Source: JAGVXD01 sp964554415
GTDB lineage: Archaea; Nanobdellota; Nanobdellia; Pacearchaeales; GW2011-AR1
DNA: 37,192 bases
Assembly (NCBI GenBank): GCA_964554415.1
Contig: CAZKON010000006.1
Location: 1 to 37,192, forward strand
Reading direction: 5' to 3'
Both the position numbers and the translations under genes were made by a program. Under the pieces are notes generated by a model. The model worked only from the letters and a program-made list of their open reading frames with translations. It ran no database searches and had not been told where the DNA came from. Shown one piece after another: positions 28,933-36,252 of this stretch; positions within the stretch are counted from its first letter, which is position 1, and the number at the start of each line of letters is the position of its first letter.

Positions 28933-30017
28933 GCACCACAATTAAAACCGCTCTCGGAGAATTTGACAAGGGGAAATTCAAAGACTTGCTTGCTATCAGG
29001 CAGAGTGCACTTATAGGATTTCGCAGATATCATGAATCCTATCAATTTATTGAGGTAACTCCTTCTTCTCTTGTCAATATCGCTGGCTCATGTGAAAATC
29101 CTTACGCTTCATTTAAAGTCAATTATTACGGCAGAGAAGCACATCTTTCACAAAGCGCCCAGCTTCAGCTTGAAGCGTTGCTCTTACGCAGACTAGGTAA
29201 CAATTTCTTTACTGTTAATAACAGCTTCCGAGAAGAGCACTACGATGACCCAGAATCAGCAGGAAGACGCTTGTCAGAATTTACTCTTATAGAAGCAGAA
29301 ACTTCTCGCCTTTTTTTACCTAAAGAACAAAAAACACCTGATGAAGCTCTTCGTAATCTAATAAGTTTTGCAGGAGGAGCAATCCATATGGCATTAAGTT
29401 ATGTTCTTCTCGAGAATTCTCCTGAATTTATGGAGAGTAAAGAAGCAATCACTTCTTCACAAAAAAATATCTGGAAGCATCTTTATCGTACTCTGGAAGA
29501 AACAAGTTCCAGTTTCGAGACAATTACATATGATGATGCACTAGAAATCCTCAATAATAAAGGTGGGAGCTACAAGTTTGGAGATGATTTAGGCATTAAA
29601 GAAGAACGTAAAATTCTCGCACATTTTGATAATATGCCAGTTGCAGTCATCCATCATCCTGCTTCTCTTAAATTCTTCAACATCAAAAGAACACCTGATG
29701 GACAACACACGTATAGCTTTGACATTCTGTTGCCACCATTAGGAGAAACAGTGGGGGGAGGTTTGCGGGAAGAAAATAAGGAAAAGATTAAGCAGCAATT
29801 ATTGGAATCTAAAGTTGCTTCATATATCTTAGAGAAAAAGCAAGATCCCTTGCAGGTTTTTGGAGAATATCTCTCGCTCTTCGAGCAGGAAGAACCATTA
29901 ATACGTGGAGGATACGGCATTGGCTTTGAGCGTTTTATCGGCTTCCTGCTCAACAGCAATGACATTCTGAATACAATTGCGTATCGGACGTTGAGACCAG
30001 AAGGAGATAAAGTATGA
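28929..30017 (+). CDS. Class II aminoacyl-tRNA-synthetase-like ligase (AsnRS/asparagine-synthetase related)
   Basis: 362 residues of an AspRS/AsnRS-type catalytic core without the OB-fold anticodon-binding domain. Motif 1 region FRRYHESYQFIEVTP (31-45); substrate loop LSQSAQLQLE (73-82); motif 2 FREEHYDDPESAGRRLSEFTLIEAE (100-124); motif 3 GGYGIGFERFIGF (about 327-339). Free-standing cores of this kind, known in Pyrococcus, make asparagine from aspartate through an adenylate; others transfer amino acids to metabolites. The substrate here is unknown. An insert of about 100 residues lies between motifs 2 and 3. It is translated with four other genes. Confidence 0.82.
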   Translation: MSTTIKTALGEFDKGKFKDLLAIRQSALIGFRRYHESYQFIEVTPSSLVNIAGSCENPYASFKVNYYGREAHLSQSAQLQLEALLLRRLGNNFFTVNNSFREEHYDDPESAGRRLSEFTLIEAETSRLFLPKEQKTPDEALRNLISFAGGAIHMALSYVLLENSPEFMESKEAITSSQKNIWKHLYRTLEETSSSFETITYDDALEILNNKGGSYKFGDDLGIKEERKILAHFDNMPVAVIHHPASLKFFNIKRTPDGQHTYSFDILLPPLGETVGGGLREENKEKIKQQLLESKVASYILEKKQDPLQVFGEYLSLFEQEEPLIRGGYGIGFERFIGFLLNSNDILNTIAYRTLRPEGDKV

Positions 30018-30307
30018 CGCGCTTCGAATGCACGCTGTTCAAGTTCGAACACGGGAAAGCAACGCCCTACACTCTTTCGCTTGAAGAAATAGCGGCGAAC
30101 GAGCGCGAAGGAAAAAAATTGCTGGGAACAGCAGCAGGTCGCGATATATGGCACTGTCTTCATCTCGGTGCGCGGCATGGTGAAAAGGAATTTTTACACC
30201 AAATAAAATGGTATTATATTAATCCCGAAGAGAACGAGTTTGTTCAAGAGATGCGTCAAAGAGAACAGGAAACAATAGTCGTTGAGTTCTACGGAGAAAA
30301 ACGATGA
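30014..30307 (+). CDS. Uncharacterised small protein in the ligase operon
   Basis: 97 residues, no recognisable family. LGTAAGRDIWHCLHLGARHGEKEFLHQIKWYYINPEE shows a His/Trp/Cys-rich middle that could bind metal or a substrate, and the ends are beta strands (FECTLFKFEHG; ETIVVEFYGE). It overlaps both neighbours by four bases, so it is made in step with the ligase and the nuclease-like protein. Confidence 0.65.
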   Translation: MTRFECTLFKFEHGKATPYTLSLEEIAANEREGKKLLGTAAGRDIWHCLHLGARHGEKEFLHQIKWYYINPEENEFVQEMRQREQETIVVEFYGEKR

Positions 30308-30702
30308 GGTTTTATAAGTATCAAGACTGCGTCTATCATTCCCGCTCAGAGGCGGCTATTTCCATTCTTTTACAGCAGTACACATCATACAGACCTCGTG
30401 AAGGAGAAACACTTCATGTGAAAAGCATTGATTTCCTTCTGGAAGACCTGCTTATAGAATGGCATCCCAATTGGAAAAACTCTGATTCATCACGTTATAA
30501 AAGCAAAAAGCGCAACGTGATACAACAATTACCTGCTTTAAAAGATAAAAATCTTGTCTTTCTCGAGACTCTGAAAGATTTTTACAATGAGATAATACTT
30601 CGGTATTGTTCACCGCAGCCGTCATGGGGATCGTTTGCTCAATCATGGAATCGCGCCTTGCGCTTGCCCAAGCAAGTCTTTTACAAAGATCACATACAAT
30701 GA
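30304..30702 (+). CDS. PD-(D/E)xK nuclease-like protein
   Basis: 132 residues. YHSRSEAAISILLQQY (E16) followed by SIDFLLEDLLIEWHPN (D43, E52, H54) has the Glu, Asp, Glu-x-His arrangement of a small group of PD-(D/E)xK-like proteins in which the usual Lys is replaced. Basic stretch SRYKSKKRNVIQQL follows. It could be an endonuclease, but with ligase and decarboxylase-like partners a non-nuclease use of the fold is equally possible. Coupled by ATGA on both sides. Confidence 0.6.
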   Translation: MRFYKYQDCVYHSRSEAAISILLQQYTSYRPREGETLHVKSIDFLLEDLLIEWHPNWKNSDSSRYKSKKRNVIQQLPALKDKNLVFLETLKDFYNEIILRYCSPQPSWGSFAQSWNRALRLPKQVFYKDHIQ

Positions 30703-31061
30703 GAAAAATAAAATGGCACAACCTCGCCCCCTCATTGTGCCGCCAACGCCTAATCATCGAAGCAACAACCGAAACAATCGTAAAACCAAGAGCAATCAGT
30801 TCTTATCTCTCTACTCTCGCAAGAGTCACCGATATGCAAATCATCTCCGGTCCATTTGCATACAGCGCACACGAATGCGGCTACGGTGGTTGGGTGCACT
30901 GGAGGACAAGCGGGGCACATGTGTACAGCTATCCTACAAATCCTCCGCTTCTCACCATAGATACTTACACTTGCAAACCCTTTTCGTTAGAAAAAGCAGT
31001 AGACTTTACGCAGAGGTTTTTCAACACGAAAGAGATAGTTTGGAAAGAAATCAAAGTCTGA
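30699..31061 (+). CDS. S-adenosylmethionine-decarboxylase-like (SpeD family) protein
   Basis: 120 residues. ISGPFAYSAHECGYGGWVHW, then TSGAHVYSYPTNPPLLTIDTYTCKPFSLEKAVDFTQRFF, align with the pyruvoyl-dependent AdoMet decarboxylase family. S71 lies at the place of the self-cleaving Ser and C92 at the active-site Cys. Two key positions differ: the residue before the Ser is Thr rather than Glu, and the His of HxxxHTYP is Tyr76, with H74 two residues earlier. SpeD homologues that decarboxylate arginine or ornithine are known, so a changed substrate is possible. Start at ATG 30699 overlaps the upstream stop. It is the last gene of the five-gene operon. Confidence 0.78.
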   Translation: MRKIKWHNLAPSLCRQRLIIEATTETIVKPRAISSYLSTLARVTDMQIISGPFAYSAHECGYGGWVHWRTSGAHVYSYPTNPPLLTIDTYTCKPFSLEKAVDFTQRFFNTKEIVWKEIKV

Positions 31062-31231
31062 AAGAAGAGAGATTGCATAGAAGTTATTGCGTTTTCCTCT
31101 TTGCAAGGTCTTCAGGAGTATATGATACACTGACAATCCTCTTTCTTGCCAAAAAAGCGTTGGAAAGGTTCATTTTCTTTCTCTCCTGTATTCAAAATGA
31201 GTTTTTCTCTCGCATACAAAAGTATCTAGCA

Positions 31232-32095
31232 TTATAATACTTTCCTCGCCGCAATCCCTGCAACATAACCGAGACTATGTCCCATCAGCGCAGATAAAGA
31301 TAATCCTAACGTAGCTTCTCCGAGTTTCGTTGGCAATCTTTGACGAGGATACTCTCTTTGAAGCAGAGCATCTGTATATCCTGCAACTGCAGAAATCCCA
31401 AAAGCTGTAAGTTCAACAATGTCTGCTCTTCCAATCGTTTCTCCATTTCCTGCATATGGCATTCCCTCAATGCCTCTGTAAAATCCAAAGCCTGCTCCGA
31501 CTGCAAGCGTTCCAAAAGCAACCATCGCGCCCGCACATTTTCTTGCAAGAGAAAATCGTTTGTCTCTCACATTTCTTTCATACGAGGTTAATTTTATCCC
31601 TGCTCGATATTCCTGTATTTCCTTTGCCTCTTTCATCAGTTTGACACTCCCTTCCAATCCTCCATACTCTTGAGGGGAGATATCTCGTAGAGAAAGCATT
31701 GTGTCAATCAATGATTCTTTTTTCGATGAAGGCCTTGCTTCTCCTACTTTAATGGTTGGCCCTTCGAGTTCCTGACAAAGATTCTTCCAGTCGCTATACA
31801 AACCTTTCAAATGAGTATCAAGCTGTTCGCGCTCATTCCTCCAAGTACAAACAACACGGAATTTGTGAGTATAGTCAAACTCTGCCTTCTCAAAATATTC
31901 TCGTGCCTTGGTCACATTATATAGTGCAGATTTTGAGAATCTACGCACTTCTTTCCGATGCGATGCTCTTGCGAGTGCATCAATCTCTGCAAAGGTCTCT
32001 TGTGCCTTGAGCATACCTTCATAATTCTGCTGCGACAACTGTTCATTTGCTCTAACACAGAGCTGCTTCATCTCTTTTACAGATTCAGATTTCAT
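31232..32095 (-). CDS. Coiled-coil protein with C-terminal membrane helices
   Basis: 287 residues. The first 170 are helical and charged, with long stretches compatible with coiled coil (REYFEKAEFDYTHKFRVVCTWRNEREQLDTHLKGL). Two or three hydrophobic helices follow (about 190-208 AGAMVAFGTLAVGAGFGFY; 227-240; 262-282 LGLSLSALMGHSLGYVAGIAA). Last gene of the response-regulator operon, with ATGA overlap. Unknown function; it may be the membrane output or scaffold. Confidence 0.65.
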   Translation of the reverse strand: MKSESVKEMKQLCVRANEQLSQQNYEGMLKAQETFAEIDALARASHRKEVRRFSKSALYNVTKAREYFEKAEFDYTHKFRVVCTWRNEREQLDTHLKGLYSDWKNLCQELEGPTIKVGEARPSSKKESLIDTMLSLRDISPQEYGGLEGSVKLMKEAKEIQEYRAGIKLTSYERNVRDKRFSLARKCAGAMVAFGTLAVGAGFGFYRGIEGMPYAGNGETIGRADIVELTAFGISAVAGYTDALLQREYPRQRLPTKLGEATLGLSLSALMGHSLGYVAGIAARKVL

Positions 32096-32694
32096 TTTCC
32101 TGCCTCTCTGCCAAAGAAATCTTCCTTCACAGTCTGAAAAAAACCCTCGCCGCTTCCCGCGCCTCTATAAAGAACATTTGAACAATAAAAAGCTCCCCCT
32201 ATTGTAGCGAAAATAGCGCCCACAACAAGCATAGTTCCAACAAATTTGCTCGAGAAAATGTCCAGGATAACTTCGCCTGTCGATTCTTTGTGATATCTAT
32301 TACCTGAAAGATTTTTAAATTGTGTGTCTTTAGTACAGGTTTGCGCCCGATAAATATTCATGCCTGTCTTTCTAAAATAGTCTTCAATTAAAGTGAAATC
32401 TTTTAATCTTCCCTCAAAAAGAAGATGAAATTCACGGGCATATCTTTTAAACATTCTGCCTGTGTTAATATCATGATAATCTGCAGCAAGGAGCTGATAG
32501 TTTCCTGTTTCTGTTAATAGTAAAGGCAATTCTTCTCCCTGCCCAATGTCTCCAAGCATTTTATCGGTTGTGTTGCTTTCAGTAATGCACCAATCTATTT
32601 TTCTTTCCAGATCTCCAATAGTGATGTTCTTAGGAACTCCTACGATGTAAAATCTTCTCACAACTTCAGAAACAGACTCTGCCGTTCCGTTCAT
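32092..32694 (-). CDS. Single-pass membrane protein of the response-regulator operon
   Basis: 200 residues: a cytoplasmic alpha/beta part (RRFYIVGVPKNITIGDLERKIDWCI, LLLTETGNYQLLAADYHDI, REFHLLFEGRLKDFTLIEDYF) and one membrane helix (about 152-172, FVGTMLVVGAIFATIGGAFYC), with a short tail. No family recognised. ATGA overlaps on both sides tie it to the REC protein and the coiled-coil membrane protein. Confidence 0.65.
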   Translation of the reverse strand: MNGTAESVSEVVRRFYIVGVPKNITIGDLERKIDWCITESNTTDKMLGDIGQGEELPLLLTETGNYQLLAADYHDINTGRMFKRYAREFHLLFEGRLKDFTLIEDYFRKTGMNIYRAQTCTKDTQFKNLSGNRYHKESTGEVILDIFSSKFVGTMLVVGAIFATIGGAFYCSNVLYRGAGSGEGFFQTVKEDFFGREAGK

Positions 32695-33152
32695 CTCCCA
32701 TGTTCTCCCTCACCTTGTACTCTTCCTAAAACCGCATCCAAATCTCTTTCAGCTTCTCTCTGCTTCTTGCTAATCGCATAAGAAGGAGAGACAAAATCAC
32801 AGCACTCATGCCTTGACAGCGAAGATGTTCCAATAAGAATCGAATTCGAACTCCGCTGTTGAATTAGATGCACTAAGCCATAGCCAACATTCGCAAGTTG
32901 TGCCGAAAACAGGTCAAAATTCTCATTTTCAAGATTGCCTGTTGGCTGAATAGGTATACGATGGTCTAACAAGATAAGATCGTACTGATTCTGCGTGAGA
33001 AGTTCAGATGCTTCGCTGTAGCATGTCGCGGTTTTCCTGCGCTCCGGAGCGTACGTCGTATCATAACGTGGCATGACGATGTCTACTGCGTGCTCCAGCG
33101 CTTCTCTTGGTGCCTGCTGGTCTTCAACGATGAGTATTCTTGAGAGGTTCAT
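32691..33152 (-). CDS. Stand-alone response-regulator receiver protein
   Basis: 153 residues forming only a receiver-like domain: RILIVEDQQAPREAL with acidic residues at about 10-11, YDLILLDHRIP with phospho-acceptor Asp about 62, and ILIGTSSLS with the switch Thr/Ser. A long insert (YDTTYAPERRKTATCYSEA) after helix 1 and a charged C-terminal tail are unusual. No histidine kinase is in the window. An AAGGAG ribosome-binding site (33162-33167 complement) precedes the ATG. First gene of a three-gene operon with membrane partners, so it may signal to or from the membrane. Confidence 0.75.
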   Translation of the reverse strand: MNLSRILIVEDQQAPREALEHAVDIVMPRYDTTYAPERRKTATCYSEASELLTQNQYDLILLDHRIPIQPTGNLENENFDLFSAQLANVGYGLVHLIQQRSSNSILIGTSSLSRHECCDFVSPSYAISKKQREAERDLDAVLGRVQGEGEHGR

Positions 33153-33235
33153 TGTTTCTTTCTCCTTAAGAAAATCTCAGATAAGGAACTACATAGATTT
33201 TAACCCTGATATGTAAGGGCGTTCTTTGAAGGAAA

Positions 33236-33246
33236 GATACAAATAG
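33236..33246 (+). promoter_or_regulatory. TATA box of the JAMM-domain gene
   Basis: GATACAAATAG centred 26 bases before ATG 33267, leaderless start predicted; divergent from the response-regulator operon. Confidence 0.55.
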
Positions 33247-33266
33247 TTGGTCTCATTAAAAAATCA

Positions 33267-34310
33267 ATGAAAAGAAAGAGGGCGGTAGGCATTCTCGAAG
33301 AAGACAAAACTCCACAGTTTGAAATGAAACTTGCCAAGAAGACTGGAGGAAAATGGACAGAACTACCTTCTGAAAGACACACGACCAGTGCTGTCCACTA
33401 TGAAGGAGATTTGAGAAAGATTACTGAAGAAAAGCCCTACTCGCTTCTTCATACACATCCTAAAATTGAGCCCGATACCAAAGTAAAAGATGCATCTTTC
33501 TTAATAGATGAAGAGTTTCTTAGGAATCACCGCACAATGGGGGCCAGTGGTAAACTGGAAGTTGATGAAAATGCCACTCATGAACTTATTCATGGATTAA
33601 GAGAAGGAACTACACTTCCGTCTATTCAAGATATTACTCGCATTCTTGAAGAAGAAAAGTATACGTTCATGGAGATAGCACAGCGAGACCCTGTAACAGG
33701 CAAGGTTGCAGGATATTATTTTGTTAAAAAGACAAAAGACACGCCGCATATTCCACTTCGCCCCTATGGCTTAAGGGGAGAGGAGTATGAGAAAGCAATA
33801 GAAAACTGGCGTTCCAAATCAGAGGTAAAAAAATTTTCCGACATTTTCAAATCAGTAAGGTACAAATCCCGATGGTTGCCTGGGCCTCATTCTGGAGAAA
33901 AATTTACTGATAAACAAAGATATGACAATCAGAAAGCCTTTGACGAACTTACTCAAAAATTGAGCTTGCGCGTTCGTTATGTGCCTACAAAGGGTTATGA
34001 ATATGTCCAAGGATTTGGTTTTGTGAAAAATAGAAAGGAGGACAGGAAAAGAACATTAGAACATCGTGTAGCCGTGGTTATCATGTTTATGAGTCTTGCC
34101 GCGTCTTTGCTCTTTCTCTCCATAAGCATCACTGGCAACGCAATTGCACATCTCAGTCAAGAAAGAAGCAATATCATTGGAGGCTTCCTTTTCTTAATAG
34201 GAATCTTCGCAGCTTTCTTTTATCTTAGAGGTATTGTTATAAGTTCTCTACGCGCTCAATTCTTTCTCTATCGCTTCAAACAAAGGATAAAAGCATGCCT
34301 TCGCAAGTGA
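33267..34310 (+). CDS. JAMM/MPN-like protein with two C-terminal membrane helices
   Basis: 347 residues. SLLHTHPKIEPDTKV (HxH at about 62-64) and a later LPSIQDITRIL (S-x-x-D at about 115-118) form the JAMM metal motif H-x-H-x(n)-S-x2-D of zinc isopeptidases. The spacing is longer than usual because of an insert with LIDEEFLRNHRTMGASG. Two membrane helices lie near 268-290 and 300-323. The domain therefore sits on the cytoplasmic side of the membrane. It might cleave a membrane-linked or ubiquitin-like conjugate, or be an inactive binding version. The 3' end overlaps the HEPN gene on the other strand by 63 bases. Confidence 0.65.
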   Translation: MKRKRAVGILEEDKTPQFEMKLAKKTGGKWTELPSERHTTSAVHYEGDLRKITEEKPYSLLHTHPKIEPDTKVKDASFLIDEEFLRNHRTMGASGKLEVDENATHELIHGLREGTTLPSIQDITRILEEEKYTFMEIAQRDPVTGKVAGYYFVKKTKDTPHIPLRPYGLRGEEYEKAIENWRSKSEVKKFSDIFKSVRYKSRWLPGPHSGEKFTDKQRYDNQKAFDELTQKLSLRVRYVPTKGYEYVQGFGFVKNRKEDRKRTLEHRVAVVIMFMSLAASLLFLSISITGNAIAHLSQERSNIIGGFLFLIGIFAAFFYLRGIVISSLRAQFFLYRFKQRIKACLRK

Positions 34311-34649
34311 AAGAGCATCTTCTGCTTCTGCCTTTGAGGGCACATATCCATAGTAGTTAATATTGTGGCGGGGCCTCCGCAGGGTGTCAACAAGCCGTAC
34401 AGGACGTTCTGTTTGTACAGGAACTTTCTCAAGTTCTTTTACTTGCTCTACGTGATCTTGAGATGCGATGCCTTTAGAGATTAGACGCGCATCACCGAGC
34501 ATGCGAAAACACTCGTATACATTTCGAATAATATTGAAAGCAGATTCATCAGTAACAGAGAGAGTCATAGTATACTGGAGCTCACGCCGTGCAGCAGCGA
34601 TGATACTGGCAGCATTTTTCTTATCGAGATGTTTTATTCTGGCATTCAT
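34248..34649 (-). CDS. HEPN-domain protein of a MNT/HEPN pair
   Basis: 133 residues, all helical. ASIIAAARRELQYTMTL, SAFNIIRNVYECFRMLGDARLISKG and LRRPRHNINYYGYVPSKAEAEDALSLAKACF form a HEPN bundle; the RH-N-x-YYG signature (R94, H95, Y99-Y100-G101) is characteristic of this subgroup. HEPN proteins paired with minimal nucleotidyltransferases act as RNA-cutting toxins controlled by adenylylation by their partner. It starts in the last codons of the nucleotidyltransferase (ATGA) and runs 63 bases into the JAMM gene from the other side. Confidence 0.82.
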   Translation of the reverse strand: MNARIKHLDKKNAASIIAAARRELQYTMTLSVTDESAFNIIRNVYECFRMLGDARLISKGIASQDHVEQVKELEKVPVQTERPVRLVDTLRRPRHNINYYGYVPSKAEAEDALSLAKACFYPLFEAIEKELSA

Positions 34650-35233
34650 GGGCGCACCTCAAGAAAACCATCAAGGACAATTCCATTTGCAATATTCGCA
34701 AAGAGATTTAAATCAATCTTATTGCGGGAAAATATATGAAGATTTACTTTGACATCTTTCCGATATCCGAGCTCTCGAATGATGCCTAATTGAACAATCT
34801 TCAATTCCTCATTACCTAATACCTCCGCCGCAATATCGATGTCGCTCTCTTCAGTATCAGTGCCCCATCGATAACTGCCAAACAGAATGACTGAACGAGG
34901 AGACTGAACAATCTGATAGACTGCTTCAAGAACGTCCGATTCATAAATTTTACTTAAGTGATATGGCATCTTCTTGGTAAGCAATGCAGGATGTTTTTGA
35001 TTGACTGACAAAATCCACGCTCTTCCTGCAATCTCTGATTTCAAAAATTTCTGCGTAATTAAATCATTAACAACGTTCTTCGTAGCAGTTTTTGATGATT
35101 TTATTTTCTTGGACAACTCTGTAAGCCCTATTCTTGCGCGGGGATAGGCATAAAGCCATGCAAGACATTTGTCGAGCGTTCGTTCTAATTCATTGATTCC
35201 CACGTTCTTTAAGAGTGTTGTAACTTGTTTCAT
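34646..35233 (-). CDS. Winged-helix / minimal nucleotidyltransferase (MNT) fusion
   Basis: 195 residues. The N-terminal 80 form a winged helix (RIGLTELSKKIKSSKTATKNVVNDLITQKFLKSE). The C-terminal part is a nucleotidyltransferase with SVILFGSYRWGTDTEESDIDI (G119-S120, D131, D133) and a later Asp/His segment (VKVNLHIFS). In MNT/HEPN modules this protein is the antitoxin that adds AMP to the HEPN toxin. The fused DNA-binding domain would also allow autoregulation. TATA box GTTTATATAG at about 35254-35264 gives a leaderless start. Confidence 0.85.
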   Translation of the reverse strand: MKQVTTLLKNVGINELERTLDKCLAWLYAYPRARIGLTELSKKIKSSKTATKNVVNDLITQKFLKSEIAGRAWILSVNQKHPALLTKKMPYHLSKIYESDVLEAVYQIVQSPRSVILFGSYRWGTDTEESDIDIAAEVLGNEELKIVQLGIIRELGYRKDVKVNLHIFSRNKIDLNLFANIANGIVLDGFLEVRP

Positions 35234-35253
35234 CCGTAATAAACTTTTTCAGA

Positions 35254-35264
35254 ACTATATAAAC
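35254..35264 (-). promoter_or_regulatory. TATA box of the MNT/HEPN operon
   Basis: AGTTTATATAG on the minus strand, centred 26 bases before ATG 35233. Confidence 0.6.
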
Positions 35265-35329
35265 TTTTCTATTACTACATAGTCCTATAAATAACTATCT
35301 GAGTCTATTAAAAATCACCAAGTGAATCT

Positions 35330-35380
35330 CCCCACCCCAAGGGTTTGCCTTCGGCAAATCCGCCTGCTGGCGGAGTGGGG
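35330..35380. repeat. Three-way-junction element
   Basis: CCCCAC (35330-35335) pairs with GTGGGG (35375-35380) around two hairpins, TTTGCC-TTC-GGCAAA (35344-35358) and CCGCC-TGCT-GGCGG (35360-35373). GC content is far above the AT-rich surroundings. No protein frame. It occupies the first part of the 302-base gap between the MNT and Bat-type genes. Confidence 0.65.
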
Positions 35381-35419
35381 CATCCAAGAAAACCAAGAAC
35401 CGAAGCGGACTCATATTTG

Positions 35420-35522
35420 AGATAATTATCTCTTAAATCAGACTCTTGCTCGCTTAAACATCGACGCGTTTCTTCTGTCAAGAGAGCGCATGCTTTATCA
35501 CCACAGCAAGCTATGGGGTATT
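35420..35522 (-). repeat. Hairpin modules 3' of the Bat-type HTH gene
   Basis: On the minus strand, starting 14 bases after the stop of the HTH gene, AATACCCCATAGCTTGCTGTGG (35501-35522) is another copy of the CTTG-tetraloop motif. Its stem CCATAG/CTGTGG is still paired though changed. Further on is the palindrome AGATAATTATCT (35420-35431), shared with 7600-7611. Confidence 0.6.
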
Positions 35523-35535
35523 AGGAAAGAATAAA

Positions 35536-36189
35536 CTACTTAGAGAAGAAAGGCAGCAGTTTTGCTTCAGCCTTCCTTAGGTTTTCATGAAACGTAGCAA
35601 CAGAAACATTCATCTCTTTAGCTAATATTCCTAAATCTACTTTTCTTGGCCAAGTATAATATCCTAGTCTTAAAGCAAGATTGAAAGCTCTTCTCTGTTT
35701 TTCAGGCAACTGTGGTCGAATCTTGGGGAAATAAATCTCAGCCATATCTGTTTTTGACAGAGAGCGCAATGTGAATTCAGGAAATTTGCTTTTCCATTGC
35801 TCAATCTCTTTGATTATATTTTCAAGGATTTTTCGATTGAACGAGCTTATGTGCCATTCTTCATAGCCACCTTTTATAATAACAGGTGAAGGATGATACA
35901 GCTCGGCTGCAAAAAGTAACTCGTAAAAATGCTCTTCCTCCGCGATGAGTGTGATAAGGTGATTCCCACTTACTTCTATCTCTTTTATTTTTTTGTTCTT
36001 TTTCAGGGCAGCAATGAATTTTCTTTTCTCGTTTTCTTCTCCTTCCAGTATATGAATGCCCAAAATATGTATCTTTCCATTCTTTCTGAAATGGTCAACC
36101 GGATAGAGGAAGTCTGTTACTTTATACTTGACAGTTAACAGAGTATAAATGCTGTCTGTATTGAGTACCTTAAATTTCAGGCTCCACAT
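35536..36189 (-). CDS. Bacterioopsin-activator-type (HTH_10) transcription factor
   Basis: 217 residues from ATG 36189, which lies 26 bases after the TATA-like CCTTATTAAGG and is preferred over the ATG at 36207. The C-terminal domain (LPEKQRRAFNLALRLGYYTWPRKVDLGILAKEMNVSVATFHENLRKAEAKLLPFF) is the archaeal Bat-type HTH. The N-terminal 150 residues form a diverged regulatory domain like that of HTH_10 proteins (ILGIHILEGEENEKRKFIAALKKNKKIKEIEVSGNHLITLI). The target genes are unknown. Confidence 0.87.
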   Translation of the reverse strand: MWSLKFKVLNTDSIYTLLTVKYKVTDFLYPVDHFRKNGKIHILGIHILEGEENEKRKFIAALKKNKKIKEIEVSGNHLITLIAEEEHFYELLFAAELYHPSPVIIKGGYEEWHISSFNRKILENIIKEIEQWKSKFPEFTLRSLSKTDMAEIYFPKIRPQLPEKQRRAFNLALRLGYYTWPRKVDLGILAKEMNVSVATFHENLRKAEAKLLPFFSK

Positions 36190-36208
36190 ACAGAAACATG
36201 TGCTCACA

Positions 36209-36219
36209 CCTTAATAAGG
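36209..36219 (-). promoter_or_regulatory. TATA box of the Bat-type HTH gene
   Basis: CCTTATTAAGG on the minus strand, itself nearly palindromic, centred 26 bases before ATG 36189. Confidence 0.5.
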
Positions 36220-36252
36220 ATTACGACTTCAATTGTAAAGGGTGACACTGAT

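Noticed and set aside
30635..31237. Long plus-strand frame over the AdoMetDC-like gene, with a hydrophobic tail up to 31237
   Set aside because: It is in another frame than the clearly conserved protein and very rich in Arg/Ser at the start. The hydrophobic tail after 31061 has no start codon, so I did not call a gene there.
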